From the NCBI RefSeq assembly GCF_000003815.2, contig NC_049981.1, positions 33,935,889-33,999,888 of the forward strand: a stretch of DNA of 64,000 bases, read 5' to 3'. The DNA is from Branchiostoma floridae (lineage: Eukaryota; Chordata; Leptocardii; Amphioxiformes; Branchiostomatidae). The position numbers and the translations under genes were made by a program. The notes beneath the pieces are model-generated. The model had not been told where the DNA came from and ran no database searches. It saw only the letters and a list, made by a program, of their open reading frames with translations. Shown one piece after another: positions 1 to 10,545 of this stretch (the first letter of the stretch is position 1; each line of letters begins with the position of its first letter).

Positions 1-85
1 GACGACCGGGGCCAAAATCCAAGATTTAATGACGTCAATTTACCGTCATTGATGTTGCTATTAGCAACACAAGTCGTACCAAACA

Positions 86-185
86 NNNNNNNNNNNNNNN
101 NNNNNNNNNNNNNNNNNNNNNNNNNNNNNNNNNNNNNNNNNNNNNNNNNNNNNNNNNNNNNNNNNNNNNNNNNNNNNNNNNNNNN
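86..185. other. Assembly gap (100 N)
   Basis: Run of exactly 100 N. Sequence of the first exon's downstream intron or exons could be hidden here. Confidence 0.99.
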
Positions 186-839
186 AAAAATCTCTCATTG
201 ATGGAAATTACTAACCATGGTTCCTGCACCGCTCAGTGTAAAACCTGACAGAGCTAAAGGGTGTGGCAAATTCTAACGACACTGCACTAACAATTTCAAA
301 TATGACCCTTTCTTTAAGAAAAAAAAAACTTAATCAAGTGTTTCTGCGTCAGAAGCGGTGTAACATGAGAATGGTTTTGTGTCAGAAACGTGTAACATGA
401 TAGTTTCTGCGTCAGAAGCGGTGTAACATGAGTGCGAATATTCATGTCCGCCCCAGACGGAAGATTGGATTCTCAGCGGCCGGGAGGAAAACATGGCGGC
501 GAAGGGTCGGCTTTCTCCTGTTTACGTCAGACAAAAATGGCTAAAAATTTTCGGGCGATACTTTGTTAAGTGATTAAGTGAAACCTCATTTTACTCATTA
601 GTTAGTTTCCAACTTTTCTCTAGCGGGCCCATTATTAGTCTCACTCTGAACAGCAAAATTTCAGGTCAAGCGGAAGAGGCGTGGAAAAAAGGAAAAAGAA
701 ATACAATTCATAACTAGTTTCGTAACCTTTGCTCGTATCAACAAAACTGCTACAAGAGAACGTATCAAATTCTCACAAGCACATCTGCTTGGAGATGAAT
801 GAACCCCGCATGTAAGAAGGTAGACGTGAATCGTGAAAC

Positions 840-1012
840 TTGCGCCGTGGTTTTATTTTCACGGTGACCTGTCCCCCGCAGAATCATGACACCATAAATG
901 CATCCCCTTGCAGGACTGATCTATACGGGGCTGTTTTAACCGCGAATTTAAAACCCCCTTTTCCCCGCACCGTGAAATAAAACCACCGCGAAAGTAAACG
1001 AATTTACGGTAG
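840..1012. repeat. Diverged palindromic element of the 'CCGCGAA' MITE family
   Basis: The stretch is rich in the same words (CGCGAA, AAACCACCGCGAA, TTTACGGTA) that make up the three near-intact palindromic elements at 2.46, 50.2 and 60.15 kb. It is diverged and its left end is unclear. It ends about 10 bases from the splice donor of the signal-peptide exon at 1021. Family membership is inferred by eye. Confidence 0.5.
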
Positions 1013-1020
1013 TGACTCAC

Positions 1021-1122
1021 CCGTTGAGGTGGTTGACGGCTCTCGTTCCCAGAACAGTCAGGAGTGCCAGAATGAGCGCGGCGTGAAGCCAGCTGGGCCG
1101 CCGCATCGTGGGGAGCCGGGAT
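1021..1122 (-). CDS. First coding exon of a secreted or membrane protein (partial gene, continues off left edge)
   Basis: Read on the - strand, an acceptor (CCCCAACCCCAACAG) is followed by an ATG at 1106. The 28 codons begin MRRPSW and run through a hydrophobic core (AALILALLTVLG) to a clean donor (AACGG|GTGAGT) at 1021/1020. The basic N-terminus, hydrophobic stretch and following small residues are a textbook signal peptide. The exon ends in phase 2. The rest of the gene must lie to the left of the window, so the mature protein is unknown. A plausible noncoding first exon with donor GCAG|GTGAGA lies upstream near 1690. Confidence 0.6.
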
Positions 1123-1689
1123 CTGTTGGGGTTGGGGTGAAGAAGGGACGGAGGTAAGTAAGGTCACGCTTCTGCGGCCAGTTCCTTCCACAAAAATCTA
1201 ACTAGATATTTCTAGATAACTAGATATTTCAAGTATTAGTTCGCCTCCGGACTGCGCTAGCCAATTAATTACTCCGGCTTGAACCCATTCGGACTGAACA
1301 TACTAGTACTAAAGCTACTAGCTGCCGACCTCCCCCCGCTGTGTACGTCACAGAAGAGAGTTTCAAGTGAGACATTAATCAATGGTTGTACTTAGCAGTT
1401 TTACTTCCGTCAATTGCTCTGTACTCTTGCCGTCCACAGTCAAGGTAAGTTTGGGCCTTTTTTCACATTTTAGGTTAACTGACAGAAAAAAAAAGTCTAC
1501 TGGAATCTCTCTGTGAGTGACTGGGAACAAAGTGGACCGAATAGCGGGAAACTTGCCGTATTTTGAGGGTGGCCCATCGAACAGATACTGAGTTACGGGC
1601 GCAAACACACAAACACAACGTTAACCAAAAACAGTACGCCTTTAGAGGCGACCCCCCTTCCCGGAGTAACTTTCCCAGTAATGTTCTCA

Positions 1690-1860
1690 CCTGCGGGCCT
1701 GTCAGCAATGTCGTGCTTCTGTCCGCTGAGGTTTCTCCTGTTCTCAGCCTGCTGACGTGGCGCGCTCTGTGTAGAACGTTCGCGAAACAGGAAATTGTCT
1801 GTAACCATGGCAACTAGGCAATATCCTGCCCCGACAGGTGTGACGTCGTGTGAGCTGGCA
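1690..1860 (-). promoter_or_regulatory. Putative 5'UTR exon and promoter of the signal-peptide gene
   Basis: On the - strand a CpG-rich stretch with a CRE-like TGACGTCG/CGACGTCA site near 1840 is followed by a possible noncoding exon. That exon would end at a good donor (CCCGCAG|GTGAGAAC, near 1690), about 570 bases upstream of the coding exon's acceptor. Transcription start and exon limits are inferred only from CpG content and splice signals. Confidence 0.35.
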
Positions 1861-2460
1861 GAGGCGGCGCATGCGTACCCAATGAATAAATCCATGTTAA
1901 GTACACGTATTCAACAAAACCAGCCAAAGTACAATAATAAAGACGAACAGAAACGTCTTCGTCAATGCTTTTTAAACTTTGTTTTTAAAAAATTCTCAAG
2001 TTAATGCCAAAATGGTCAATAAGATGTGGCTTTTCCTTCAAACAGAAAATTATCGTTACACGTGTTTTTCAACTGTCGGTCTTCAAGTCTCGCGTGAACA
2101 GTAGCTATCGAGAATTGCAAATACCCTAACCAGTACGCGCGGAACAGAAAACCAGGGAAAAACTAATTTCTTTCCTAATTTCTTCTGTTCTCGTTGTCCA
2201 CTTTTTTTATCTATTCCTTAGGAGACACTTAGATGGTTAACACCGGAAGCGCTTGACGTAGAGGATGGGACTGGAGTGCACAACATTCTATGACGCTAAG
2301 CAAATATGATTAACCCCGCGGGAGGAGTTCAGTCTCAAGTGTGGCGAGAAGAAACTGATACTTAAGCGGCTGTCTTAAGCCGTTATGGATAGACCATTCC
2401 TTTCTTTCCTAGTTTCCGCCCTTTTCGGTTTTCTGCTAGACTCTTCAGGGTGCAGCTAAA
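1861..2460. other. Intergenic, nothing recognised
   Basis: AT-rich unique-looking sequence. No coding-like exon, RNA gene or tandem repeat could be supported. Confidence 0.6.
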
Positions 2461-2671
2461 TACTGTAAATGCAGAAATGTTCGCGTTGGATTAATGTTCG
2501 CTATTTTCGCGGTGACCACTTCACCGCGAACTTATAACCACCGCGAACATTTTTCTATTATGGTATTAGATTGCAGTCTATGGTGTTACCGCAAATTAAA
2601 ACCTCCGCAAAAAGTCATTTTCCCCGCTACCGCGAAATTAAATCCCCGCGAACTTAAATGCGTTTACAGTT
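2461..2671. mobile_element. Palindromic MITE-like element, copy 1
   Basis: About 211 bp beginning TACTGTAAATGC and ending GCGTTTACAGT(TA). The interior is full of CGCGAAC/GTTCGCG words on both strands, so the whole element can fold back. Near-identical elements occur at 50215-50427 (same orientation) and 60151-60362 (opposite). A TA target duplication is possible but cannot be separated from the palindromic ends. No coding capacity. Confidence 0.75.
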
Positions 2672-3094
2672 ATACAAGAAAAGACAGACATAGAGTAAGG
2701 CATTTCTAGAAGCATTTAATGCATTTTTCTCAGTAATATCACATTACTTTAGTCCCCTACAATTAAAGCCACGGGAAGAGTACAGTGTCGCGCGTGGCTG
2801 AATGGCGAGAGGAAACGGCCTGCATTATCCTCGGCCTGGGCAAGGCTGGAGCAGAAATACCCACATGTCGGCAGCTTGGAACATCAGGTTGTGGTTTAAG
2901 AACTTTACTGTACACATAATTTTACATCGTCTAAGTGTTGCAATAGAAGCATGTCCTCTGCATATGTAGACTATGATGTTGAAATACCAGTCCAGATGCA
3001 TTTCAGCTATATACATGTATATTATTTTTATCATATTGTTTAACTTGCTGGGTCACTTCAATCTAAATGTGTTTAACAACTGCCACGTGCACAT

Positions 3095-4440
3095 ATAACT
3101 GACTGTAACATGGGAACTGCCACATATAACTGTCACACTACATGGCAGTATCTAACTGTGTTTAGCACCTGCCACATAGAACAGTCACACATACATGGGA
3201 ACTGCCACATAGAACAGTCACACATACATGGGAACTGCCACATAGAACAGTCACACATACATGGGAACTGCCACATGTATAAGTCACAAATACATGGGAA
3301 CTGCCACATGTAAATGTCACACATACATGGGAACTGTCACATATAACTGACTGTCACACATACATGGGAACTGCCACATGTAAATGTCACACATACATGG
3401 GAACTGCCACATATAACTGTCACACATACATGGGAACTGCCACATGTATAAGTCACAAATACATGGGAACTGCCCCATGTAAATGTCACACATACATGGG
3501 AACTGTCACATATAACTGACTGTCACACATACATGGGAACTGCCACATATAACTGTCACACATACATGGGAACTGCCACATATAACTGTCACACATACAT
3601 GGGAACTGCCACATGTAAATGTCACACATACATGGGAACTGTCCATATAACTGACTGTCACACATACATGGGAACTGTCACATATAACTGACAGTCACAC
3701 ATACATGGGAACTGCCACATATAACTGACTGTCACACATACATGGGAACTGCCACATATAACTGTCACACATACATGGCAGCATCTGTGTTTAGCACCTG
3801 CCACATAGAACAGTCACACATACATGGGAACTGCCACATAGAACTGTCACACATACATGGGAACTGTCACATATAACTGTCACACATACATGGGAACTGT
3901 CACATATAACTGACTGTAACATGGGAACTGCCACATATAACTGTCACACTACATGGCAGTATCTAACTGCGTTTAGCACCTGCCACATAGAACAGTCACA
4001 CATACATGGGAACTGCCACATATAACTGTCACACATACATGGGAACTGCCACATATAACTGTCACACATACATGGCAGCATCTGTGTTTAGCACCTGCCA
4101 CATAGAACAGTCACACATACATGGGAACTGCCACATAGAACTGTCACACATACATGGGAACTGCCACATATAACTGTCACACATACATGGCAGCATCTGT
4201 GTTTAGCACCTGCCACATAGAACAGTCACACATACATGGGAACTGCCACATAGAACTGTCACACATACATGGGAACTGCCACATATAACTGTCACACTAC
4301 ATGGCAGCATCTAACTGTGTTTAGCAACTGCCACATAGAACAGTCACACATACATGGGAACTGCCACATAGAACAGTCACACATACATGGGAACTGCCAC
4401 ATGTATAAGTCACACATACATGGCAGCATCTAGCTGTGTG
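3095..4440. repeat. Minisatellite, about 30-bp units, 1.3 kb
   Basis: Degenerate tandem array of units such as CACATACATGGGAACTGCCACA followed by TATAACTGT or TAGAACAGT. Longer higher-order units carry GGCAGCATCTGTGTTTAGCACC. The array's right end overlaps the last codons and stop of the zinc-finger gene. Confidence 0.95.
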
Positions 4441-7277
4441 TTTAACACCTGATCATCATTTCCATGGTAACAGTTATCCAGGTAGGGTTGGTCGCTGTGG
4501 TGTTTGGCCATGTGGCTCTTTAGGCGGTCCTTCCGAATGGCAGAATAGCCACAAAAGCCACACTTGAAGGGTTTCTCCCCTGTGTGAGTTCTCATGTGCT
4601 TGGTCAGCCCTCGTCTGTAGAGTGTCCTGAAGCCGCACTGGTCGCACATGTGGGGTTTCACCCCTCTGTGGACCTTCATGTGGTGGGCCAGGCTGGCCTT
4701 GTAGGCTGTCCTGAAGTCACACTCCCCACACAGGTAGGGCTTCTCCCTCTCACCTGCCTGCTGGTCACCTGTGTGTTTAGCCATGTGCATGTCCAACAGT
4801 CCCTTCCTAGCCGTGCAGTAATCACACTGGTCACACCTGTAGGGCTTCTCCCCTGTGTGGGTCTTCATGTGTCTAGTTAGGCAGGACTTGTCACCTGTGC
4901 TGTAGTTGCACTTCCCGCACAGGTAGGGTTTCTCACCTGTGTGCCTGATCATGTGCTTTCTCAGGTTAGGTTTCCTGTCCGTGCAGTAGTCACACTGGTC
5001 ACACTTGTACGGTTTCTCCCCTGTGTGGGTTTTCATGTGTTGTGAGAGGTGGAACCTGTCTGCTGTCCTGTACCCACACCTCCCGCACAGGAAGGGTTTG
5101 TCACCAGTGTGGTTAGCCATGTGCCTCTCAAAGCTTTTCTTCCAGCACGTGCCAAAGTCACACCGGTCACACTTGTAGGGTTTCTCTCCAGAGTGAGTCA
5201 TCAGATGGTTGATCAGGCGGTACCTACGAGCTGTTCTGTACCCACACTCGCCACACACGTGCTGTTTCTGTCCGACGTGATTCGCTACATGGCTGTCGTG
5301 GTCTTGACTCTGCACCTCTGTCGATCCGCCCTGCTTACACGGTTTCTCCCCAGTGTGTGTGGCCATGTGCTGGACCAGGTTTTGCTCCTGAATCGTGGCA
5401 TACTCGCACTGGCCGCACTCGTACGGCATCTTCCCTCCGTGCTTCTTCATGTGTCTGTACAGGTTAAACCTCCTGCCTGCCCCGTAACCGCACACCCCGC
5501 ACCGGTACGGTTTCTCCCCTGTGTGTTTCCTCACGTGCCTGGAGAGGCTGGACCTGTCACCTGTCCTGTACCCACACTCCCCGCAGCTGTAGGGTTTCTC
5601 CCCTGTGTGGGTGGCCATGTGGGTGTCCAGGTTGAACTTCCTGGCTGAGCAGAAGTCACACTGGTCACACTTGTACGGCTTGTCCTCAGTGTGTGTCTTC
5701 TTGTGCCGTGCCAGGTTGGACTTGTCGGCCGTTTCGTACCCGCACTCCACACAGATGTAGGGTTTGTCCCCTCTGTGTTTCGCCATGTGGATGTTCAGGT
5801 TTTGTTTCCAAGCAGTGCAGAAGTCGCACAGGTCACATGCGTATGGCTTCTCTCCTGTGTGTTTCGCCATGTGCATGTCCAAGCTAAACTTTGCGGCCGC
5901 TGAGTAGTCACACCGGTCACACTTGTACGGTTTCTCCCCGGTGTGTTTCGCCATGTGTGTGGCCAACTTAGACTTTCTAGTGGTGCGGAAGTCGCACTGG
6001 TCACACTTGTATGGCTTCACACCGGTGTGTTTAATCATGTGTTTTCTCAAGTATGCTTGGCAAGTTGTGCAGTAATCACACTGGTCACACTTAAAGGGTT
6101 TCTCCCCTGTGTGTTTCGCCATGTGCTGTGAGAGGTGGAAGCTGTCAGCTGTCCTGTACCCACACCTCCCACACATGTACGGTTTGTCACCAGTGTGGTT
6201 AGCCATGTGCCTTTGAAAGCTATTTTTCCAACACGTGCTAAAGTCACACTGGTCACACTTGTAGAGTTTCACTCCTGTGTGTGTCTTCATGTGTTGTGAG
6301 AGATGGTACTTGTCAGAGGTCCTGTACTCACACCTCTCACACATGAAGGGTTTCTCTCCAGTGTGGCTTGTGACACGACTGGGCAGTTCTACACGACTGG
6401 GCGGTTCCACACGACTGGATGGTTCCACAAAACTGGGCGGTTCCACACGACTGGATGGTTCCACACGACTGGGCGGTTCCACACGACTGGGTGGTTCCAC
6501 ACGACTGGGCGGTTCTACATGACTGGGCGGTTCCACACGACTGGATGGTTCCACATGACTGGATGGTTCCACACGACTGGGTGGTTCTACATGACTGGGC
6601 GGTTCCACACGACTGGATGGTTCCACATGACTGGATGGTTCCACACGACTGGGCGGTTCCACACGACTGGATGGTTCAACACGACTGGGTGGTTCCACAC
6701 GACTGGGCGGTCCCAGACGACTGGATGGTTCCACACGACTGGGTGGTTCCACACGACTGGATGGTTCCACATGACTGGGCGGTTCCACACGACTGGGCGG
6801 TTCCACACGACTGGATGGTTCCACACGACTGGGCGGTTCCACACGACTGGATGGTTCCACACGACTGGGTGGTTCCACACAACTGGGCGGTTCCACACGA
6901 CTGGATGGTTCCACACGACTGGGTGGTTCCACACGACTGGATGGTTCCACACGACTGGGCGGTTCCACACGACTGGATGGTTCCACACGACTGGATGGTT
7001 CCACACGACTGGGCGGTTCCACACGACTGGATGGTTCCACACGACTGGATGGTTCCACACGACTGGGTGGTTCCACACGACTGGGCGGTTCTACATGACT
7101 GGGCGGTTCCACACGACTAGGCGGTTCCACATGTAGGTCGAGTGGCTCATCTTGAATGTTGGACCAGTCCTGGCAGCTCTCTTCGGCAGGAGTTGGCGTT
7201 CCCGTGGCGTCACCTGTCGACAGCGCACAGCTGTCCTGGGAAACTGCAGTGGGAGACCCACAATGCACCAACGCCAT
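4410..7277 (-). CDS. C2H2 zinc-finger protein, about 21 fingers, with N-terminal VEPPSR hexapeptide repeats
   Basis: Predicted nuclear DNA-binding protein of 955 residues in one coding exon. Residues 1-49 are a unique acidic leader. Residues 50-301 are about 42 tandem hexapeptides of the form VEP(P/S)SR or VEP(P/S)SH. From about 302 onward come 21 canonical C2H2 fingers (CxxC-x12-HxxxH) joined mainly by TGEKP/TGDKP linkers, plus one degenerate finger that lost a cysteine after finger 12. Fingers 2-4 and 14-16 are near copies, so blocks were duplicated. The start is chosen at 7277: ATGG in good Kozak context (AGCCATGG), 7 nt after an acceptor (TTCCACAG), so a 5'UTR intron is likely. The last residues and the stop codon lie in minisatellite DNA. 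No KRAB, SCAN or BTB domain is seen. Targets are unknown. Confidence 0.92.
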   Translation of the reverse strand: MALVHCGSPTAVSQDSCALSTGDATGTPTPAEESCQDWSNIQDEPLDLHVEPPSRVEPPSHVEPPSRVEPPSRVEPSSRVEPSSRVEPPSRVEPSSRVEPSSRVEPPSRVEPSSRVEPPSRVEPSSRVEPPSCVEPPSRVEPSSRVEPPSRVEPSSRVEPPSRVEPPSHVEPSSRVEPPSRVEPSSRLGPPSRVEPPSRVEPSSRVEPPSRVEPSSHVEPSSRVEPPSHVEPPSRVEPSSHVEPSSRVEPPSHVEPPSRVEPPSRVEPPSRVEPSSRVEPPSFVEPSSRVEPPSRVELPSRVTSHTGEKPFMCERCEYRTSDKYHLSQHMKTHTGVKLYKCDQCDFSTCWKNSFQRHMANHTGDKPYMCGRCGYRTADSFHLSQHMAKHTGEKPFKCDQCDYCTTCQAYLRKHMIKHTGVKPYKCDQCDFRTTRKSKLATHMAKHTGEKPYKCDRCDYSAAAKFSLDMHMAKHTGEKPYACDLCDFCTAWKQNLNIHMAKHRGDKPYICVECGYETADKSNLARHKKTHTEDKPYKCDQCDFCSARKFNLDTHMATHTGEKPYSCGECGYRTGDRSSLSRHVRKHTGEKPYRCGVCGYGAGRRFNLYRHMKKHGGKMPYECGQCEYATIQEQNLVQHMATHTGEKPCKQGGSTEVQSQDHDSHVANHVGQKQHVCGECGYRTARRYRLINHLMTHSGEKPYKCDRCDFGTCWKKSFERHMANHTGDKPFLCGRCGYRTADRFHLSQHMKTHTGEKPYKCDQCDYCTDRKPNLRKHMIRHTGEKPYLCGKCNYSTGDKSCLTRHMKTHTGEKPYRCDQCDYCTARKGLLDMHMAKHTGDQQAGEREKPYLCGECDFRTAYKASLAHHMKVHRGVKPHMCDQCGFRTLYRRGLTKHMRTHTGEKPFKCGFCGYSAIRKDRLKSHMAKHHSDQPYLDNCYHGNDDQVLNTQLDAAMYV
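6374..7130 (-). repeat. Coding minisatellite, 18-bp unit, about 42 copies
   Basis: In-frame 18-bp unit (GGTTCCACACGACTGGGC on the + strand) encoding VEPPSR/VEPSSR. Because 18 is a multiple of three, open frames also appear on the opposite strand; these are shadows. Copy number probably varies between alleles (inference). Confidence 0.95.
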
Positions 7278-7463
7278 GGCTGGTCTGTGGAATAAAACAA
7301 AATGATTTTAAAATTTCTGTATAACTCTCAGTGTGGCAAATCTGCTACAGAAACAATATTAGGTGTAACTTAGGTTCCATCTTATCAGATCTGGAAACAA
7401 ACTTGACATCCGAATGAAAGCTCATCTGTGTAGGTAAATTCTATATTGCAAAAGTTTAAGCTT

Positions 7464-7563
7464 NNNNNNNNNNNNNNNNNNNNNNNNNNNNNNNNNNNNN
7501 NNNNNNNNNNNNNNNNNNNNNNNNNNNNNNNNNNNNNNNNNNNNNNNNNNNNNNNNNNNNNNN
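7464..7563. other. Assembly gap (100 N)
   Basis: 100 N in the presumed 5' intron of the zinc-finger gene. Confidence 0.99.
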
Positions 7564-7949
7564 TTCGGCTGCTACCCGATGTTATCCGACGACTTCCGGA
7601 TTAGTCAGCGAGTCATTTCATCTGAAGAAGGTCGGAGTGTTCGGCCGAAAATTTATGGTGAGTCCCTTCTTTGTGTTGGAACAAAGCTTAAACTTTTGCA
7701 ATATGGAAACAAACTTGTTCACCATTCCAAGAAGACATGCATAGCAACATGAATCGTGGGTAATATGTGAAAGATGAAGGCTCCTGACTTGTAAACAGTT
7801 CTGGTCTCGACCGATTTGCATAACAATGCCCAGACATGTCCCAGCAGCCTTCAGCTTATACCCACAATTATGTTGATGTGCATGTGCACTTGGCATGGTG
7901 AACAAGCTTATCAACAGCTGATTCATTCTCATCTATGATATATGATAGG

Positions 7950-8262
7950 ACATTTAGGGTTGGACAAGTTTTCTAAAATTCACTTGTCCTATCGGGCAAG
8001 TACATAGAAAATTCACTTGTCCGAACATCTTAAATGACATATGTCTGTAAGTATTTACCGCCAAAGGAATTCTTTTATTGCTTCCTAGAGATATTCTATT
8101 GTGTTGACCAATGCTTGATGCCATGGATGTGAAAGGTAACAAGAATATCAAAATCTCTCTCATGGGAAAAACTAACTTGCCCGATCGGACAAGTGAGTTA
8201 GGACATGCACTTGCCCGATCAGCACTCTCACTTGCCCTGGACAATCGGACTAGTGAACAGCC
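7950..8262. repeat. Dispersed repeat with 'CGGACAAGT' motifs, copy A
   Basis: Contains repeated words such as ACTTGTCC, GGGCAAGT and CCCGATCGGACAAGT at both ends, in inverted orientation. The core (TTGACCAATGCTTGATGCCATG) recurs in reverse complement near 57670. This suggests a non-autonomous element with inverted termini. Confidence 0.6.
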
Positions 8263-9835
8263 TCTGGGGTTCAGGTAAATTCAGCTAGCACCTCCACTAG
8301 TACATGTAATGATAGTATAAGGTCTCATAACACAGTATTTTATATCCTCAACCCCCATCCCCAATAGTAGTTCGGGTATAAAGTAGTGCGTCAAAGTACT
8401 AGTACATGAAAAGGCCGTTGTTAATCTTCTGGGCATAACAGCAAAGTAAAAACTGTGCTGAATGGTAGAAAGATTCATCAGTTTTGATACTGTACAAGTT
8501 GGGTTACTAGTACGTTGTTTCTTCGGCCGGAGTGAATTTGCACCTTGATACTGTTATTGGACACTGCTGTGTGTCGCCTGCAGTTCCATGACCTCTGCTG
8601 GAGGTCAAATAAATGTGGCTTTTATTAAAGAACAAGCTGGCAAATCTATGCTTATTTTTAATTTTAGATATTTTGTAGACGTGTACCTTCAACTTCAACA
8701 AAAATTGTTTCTGCACCCTGCTAATATAAATTGAGGCATCGAACCTCCTCAGTTTTAATAGGGTCCTTAACCATGTAAATCCCCATTGGCGAGAAACTGT
8801 GTTCTGTGTTTAATAACTTGAAGTTTGTTCAAGTTCGTAAACTTGAACAACCCAAGGAGGGTTTTTTTAACCTCCTTGAACAACCCACCCCCTGCCCCCT
8901 TAGCCCCCTTCACCCTATCACCCTCCCCCTGCCTCCGATCTTCGTCATCCAACCTCCACATTTCAACATTATAAAAATACCTACTTGTGTGATCAAATTA
9001 AGGTACGACAGCACCTGGTACCTGTCAAGTGAACACTTGGAACCTCCGCTGACTCCGAAGTTCGCCAGAATTTGGGGAAATATCCATATGAGCAGAGAAC
9101 ACGTCAGCTGGAAGCAAGATGGCGGATAGGGAAATCTTCCTGACCCCAGGTCAAAGGTGAATCCAGTCTACCTGATTACCCACGTGCACACTTCGCTGCA
9201 CTTGTTCAGTTTTCAGCTTACAGTGCGGAAGTAAGTCAAGCTATTGTAGACCACATGTAAAGTAGACGTTAATCTATTCAAGATACCAAGTCACAGGTTT
9301 GTTCCAGCTATAACCGTTTATTGGAGCATGAATAAGAAGATCAGCACTTGAATAAGTATCTAAAATTACATTATTATCCTTCTGTATCATCTCAGCACGC
9401 GAAGGCCGAGACACGTGATGCTAAATATAAAAGCATATAATTCCACTTTCCAAAGAATTCAAATACAAATAAACTTGCACACTATACCGATATACCACTC
9501 ATAGCATCAGGCCTTCACCGCAAATTTATATTTAAAATCGATTAACGATATGCTTCGAGCGCACAAAGGTTTAGACAGGTTAAAATGAACAAAGTTGGCT
9601 ATTTCTACTCATAATCAATTACCATATTTCACTTCTATTACAATTATTATTAAAAGATAGCTTTAGCTGAAATGTAATCTTGCCCGTCATAAACAGATAC
9701 CACCGTGGAATCAAATCACAATAAAGTATATTTGAATTAAAGAGCCTAACTGTATATTTAGAACTCCCAGTTGTCAAGTTGGGTTTCGAGTTCGGTGCTT
9801 TAGCATTACACATAGTTGCTGTTACATTAGAAATA
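8263..9835. other. Intergenic or 5' flank of the zinc-finger gene; no gene supported
   Basis: Mostly AT-rich. At 9040-9200 there is a slightly CpG-richer stretch with an AAGATGGCGG (YY1-like) motif at about 9114 that could mark a transcription start for the zinc-finger gene. Support is weak. An AATAAA-like signal for - strand transcripts (TTTATT) occurs near 9318, downstream of the ADAM-like gene. Confidence 0.35.
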
Positions 9836-9930
9836 TACGAGGGTGAGTCAAAAAGTATTCAAGTGGTTTCAAAGCAAACTGATTTTTATCCAATAAGTTG
9901 AAACTTTGCACAAAGGTAAAGGCATATCCT
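9836..9930. mobile_element. Mariner-like terminal fragment
   Basis: Begins TATACGAGGGTGAGTCAAAAAGTA, the widespread end sequence of mariner-family elements. No matching inverted end or transposase was found nearby, so this is a solo end or a decayed copy. Assignment rests on recalled consensus. Confidence 0.5.
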
Positions 9931-10325
9931 GTTACCTACTACCATAACAATGTAAAATACACTATGCCACCATATTGCGTATTCAGTAATGATGTTAGTT
10001 AGTATACTAATGTAGATAGTTTGTAGTTGTTAGTAATACGTCGTTTACCATACATTGTACATGATACAATCGCTGTGCAATAAACTTGACTTGAGTGTTA
10101 TTTTTACGTGCCTGAGTTAGCTAGTTCCGAGTTAGCTGCCCCAACCACCCATTGTTAACTTCTAGTCTCTGTAAAACAGACGTAACAAATCCTCGCGTAG
10201 ATGATTTCTGTGCTGCTTCTGCTGCGAGTTCTGCAGAGGAGGGATACAGAAGATTAAAGGGAGCCTCCATACTATGGTTAAATCGCCATATTTAGCAATG
10301 TCGCTTTAAACAGTTCCTACGAATG

Positions 10326-10436
10326 AATGAGTGTATGCGTGAGTGTATGCGTGAGTGAGTGAGTGAGTGAGTGAGTGAGTGAGTGAGTGAGTGAGTGAGT
10401 GAGTGAGTGAGTAATTGAGTGATTGAGTGAAGGTAG
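10326..10436. repeat. (GAGT)n microsatellite
   Basis: About 25 units of GAGT with slight degeneracy at the edges. Confidence 0.95.
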
Positions 10437-10545
10437 AATATCTTCAATTTCCTAATTCATATATGTGCATATGTTGACGTAGTTACCTACAAGTCAGTAT
10501 GCGAAGATTCAGTTAGTGTGCCCTACCGCTGGTTCAGGTTCAGGT

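Noticed and set aside
483..570. Possible + strand first exon starting ATGGCGGCGAAGG
   Set aside because: A good ATG context, but the frame stops after about 26 codons and no partner exon was seen; left unannotated.
5049..7136. Open frames of up to 277 codons on the + strand across the zinc-finger gene
   Set aside because: They are antisense shadows. The 18-bp repeat and the zinc-finger codon pattern keep several frames open, and the products (TTGRFH repeats) have no domain.
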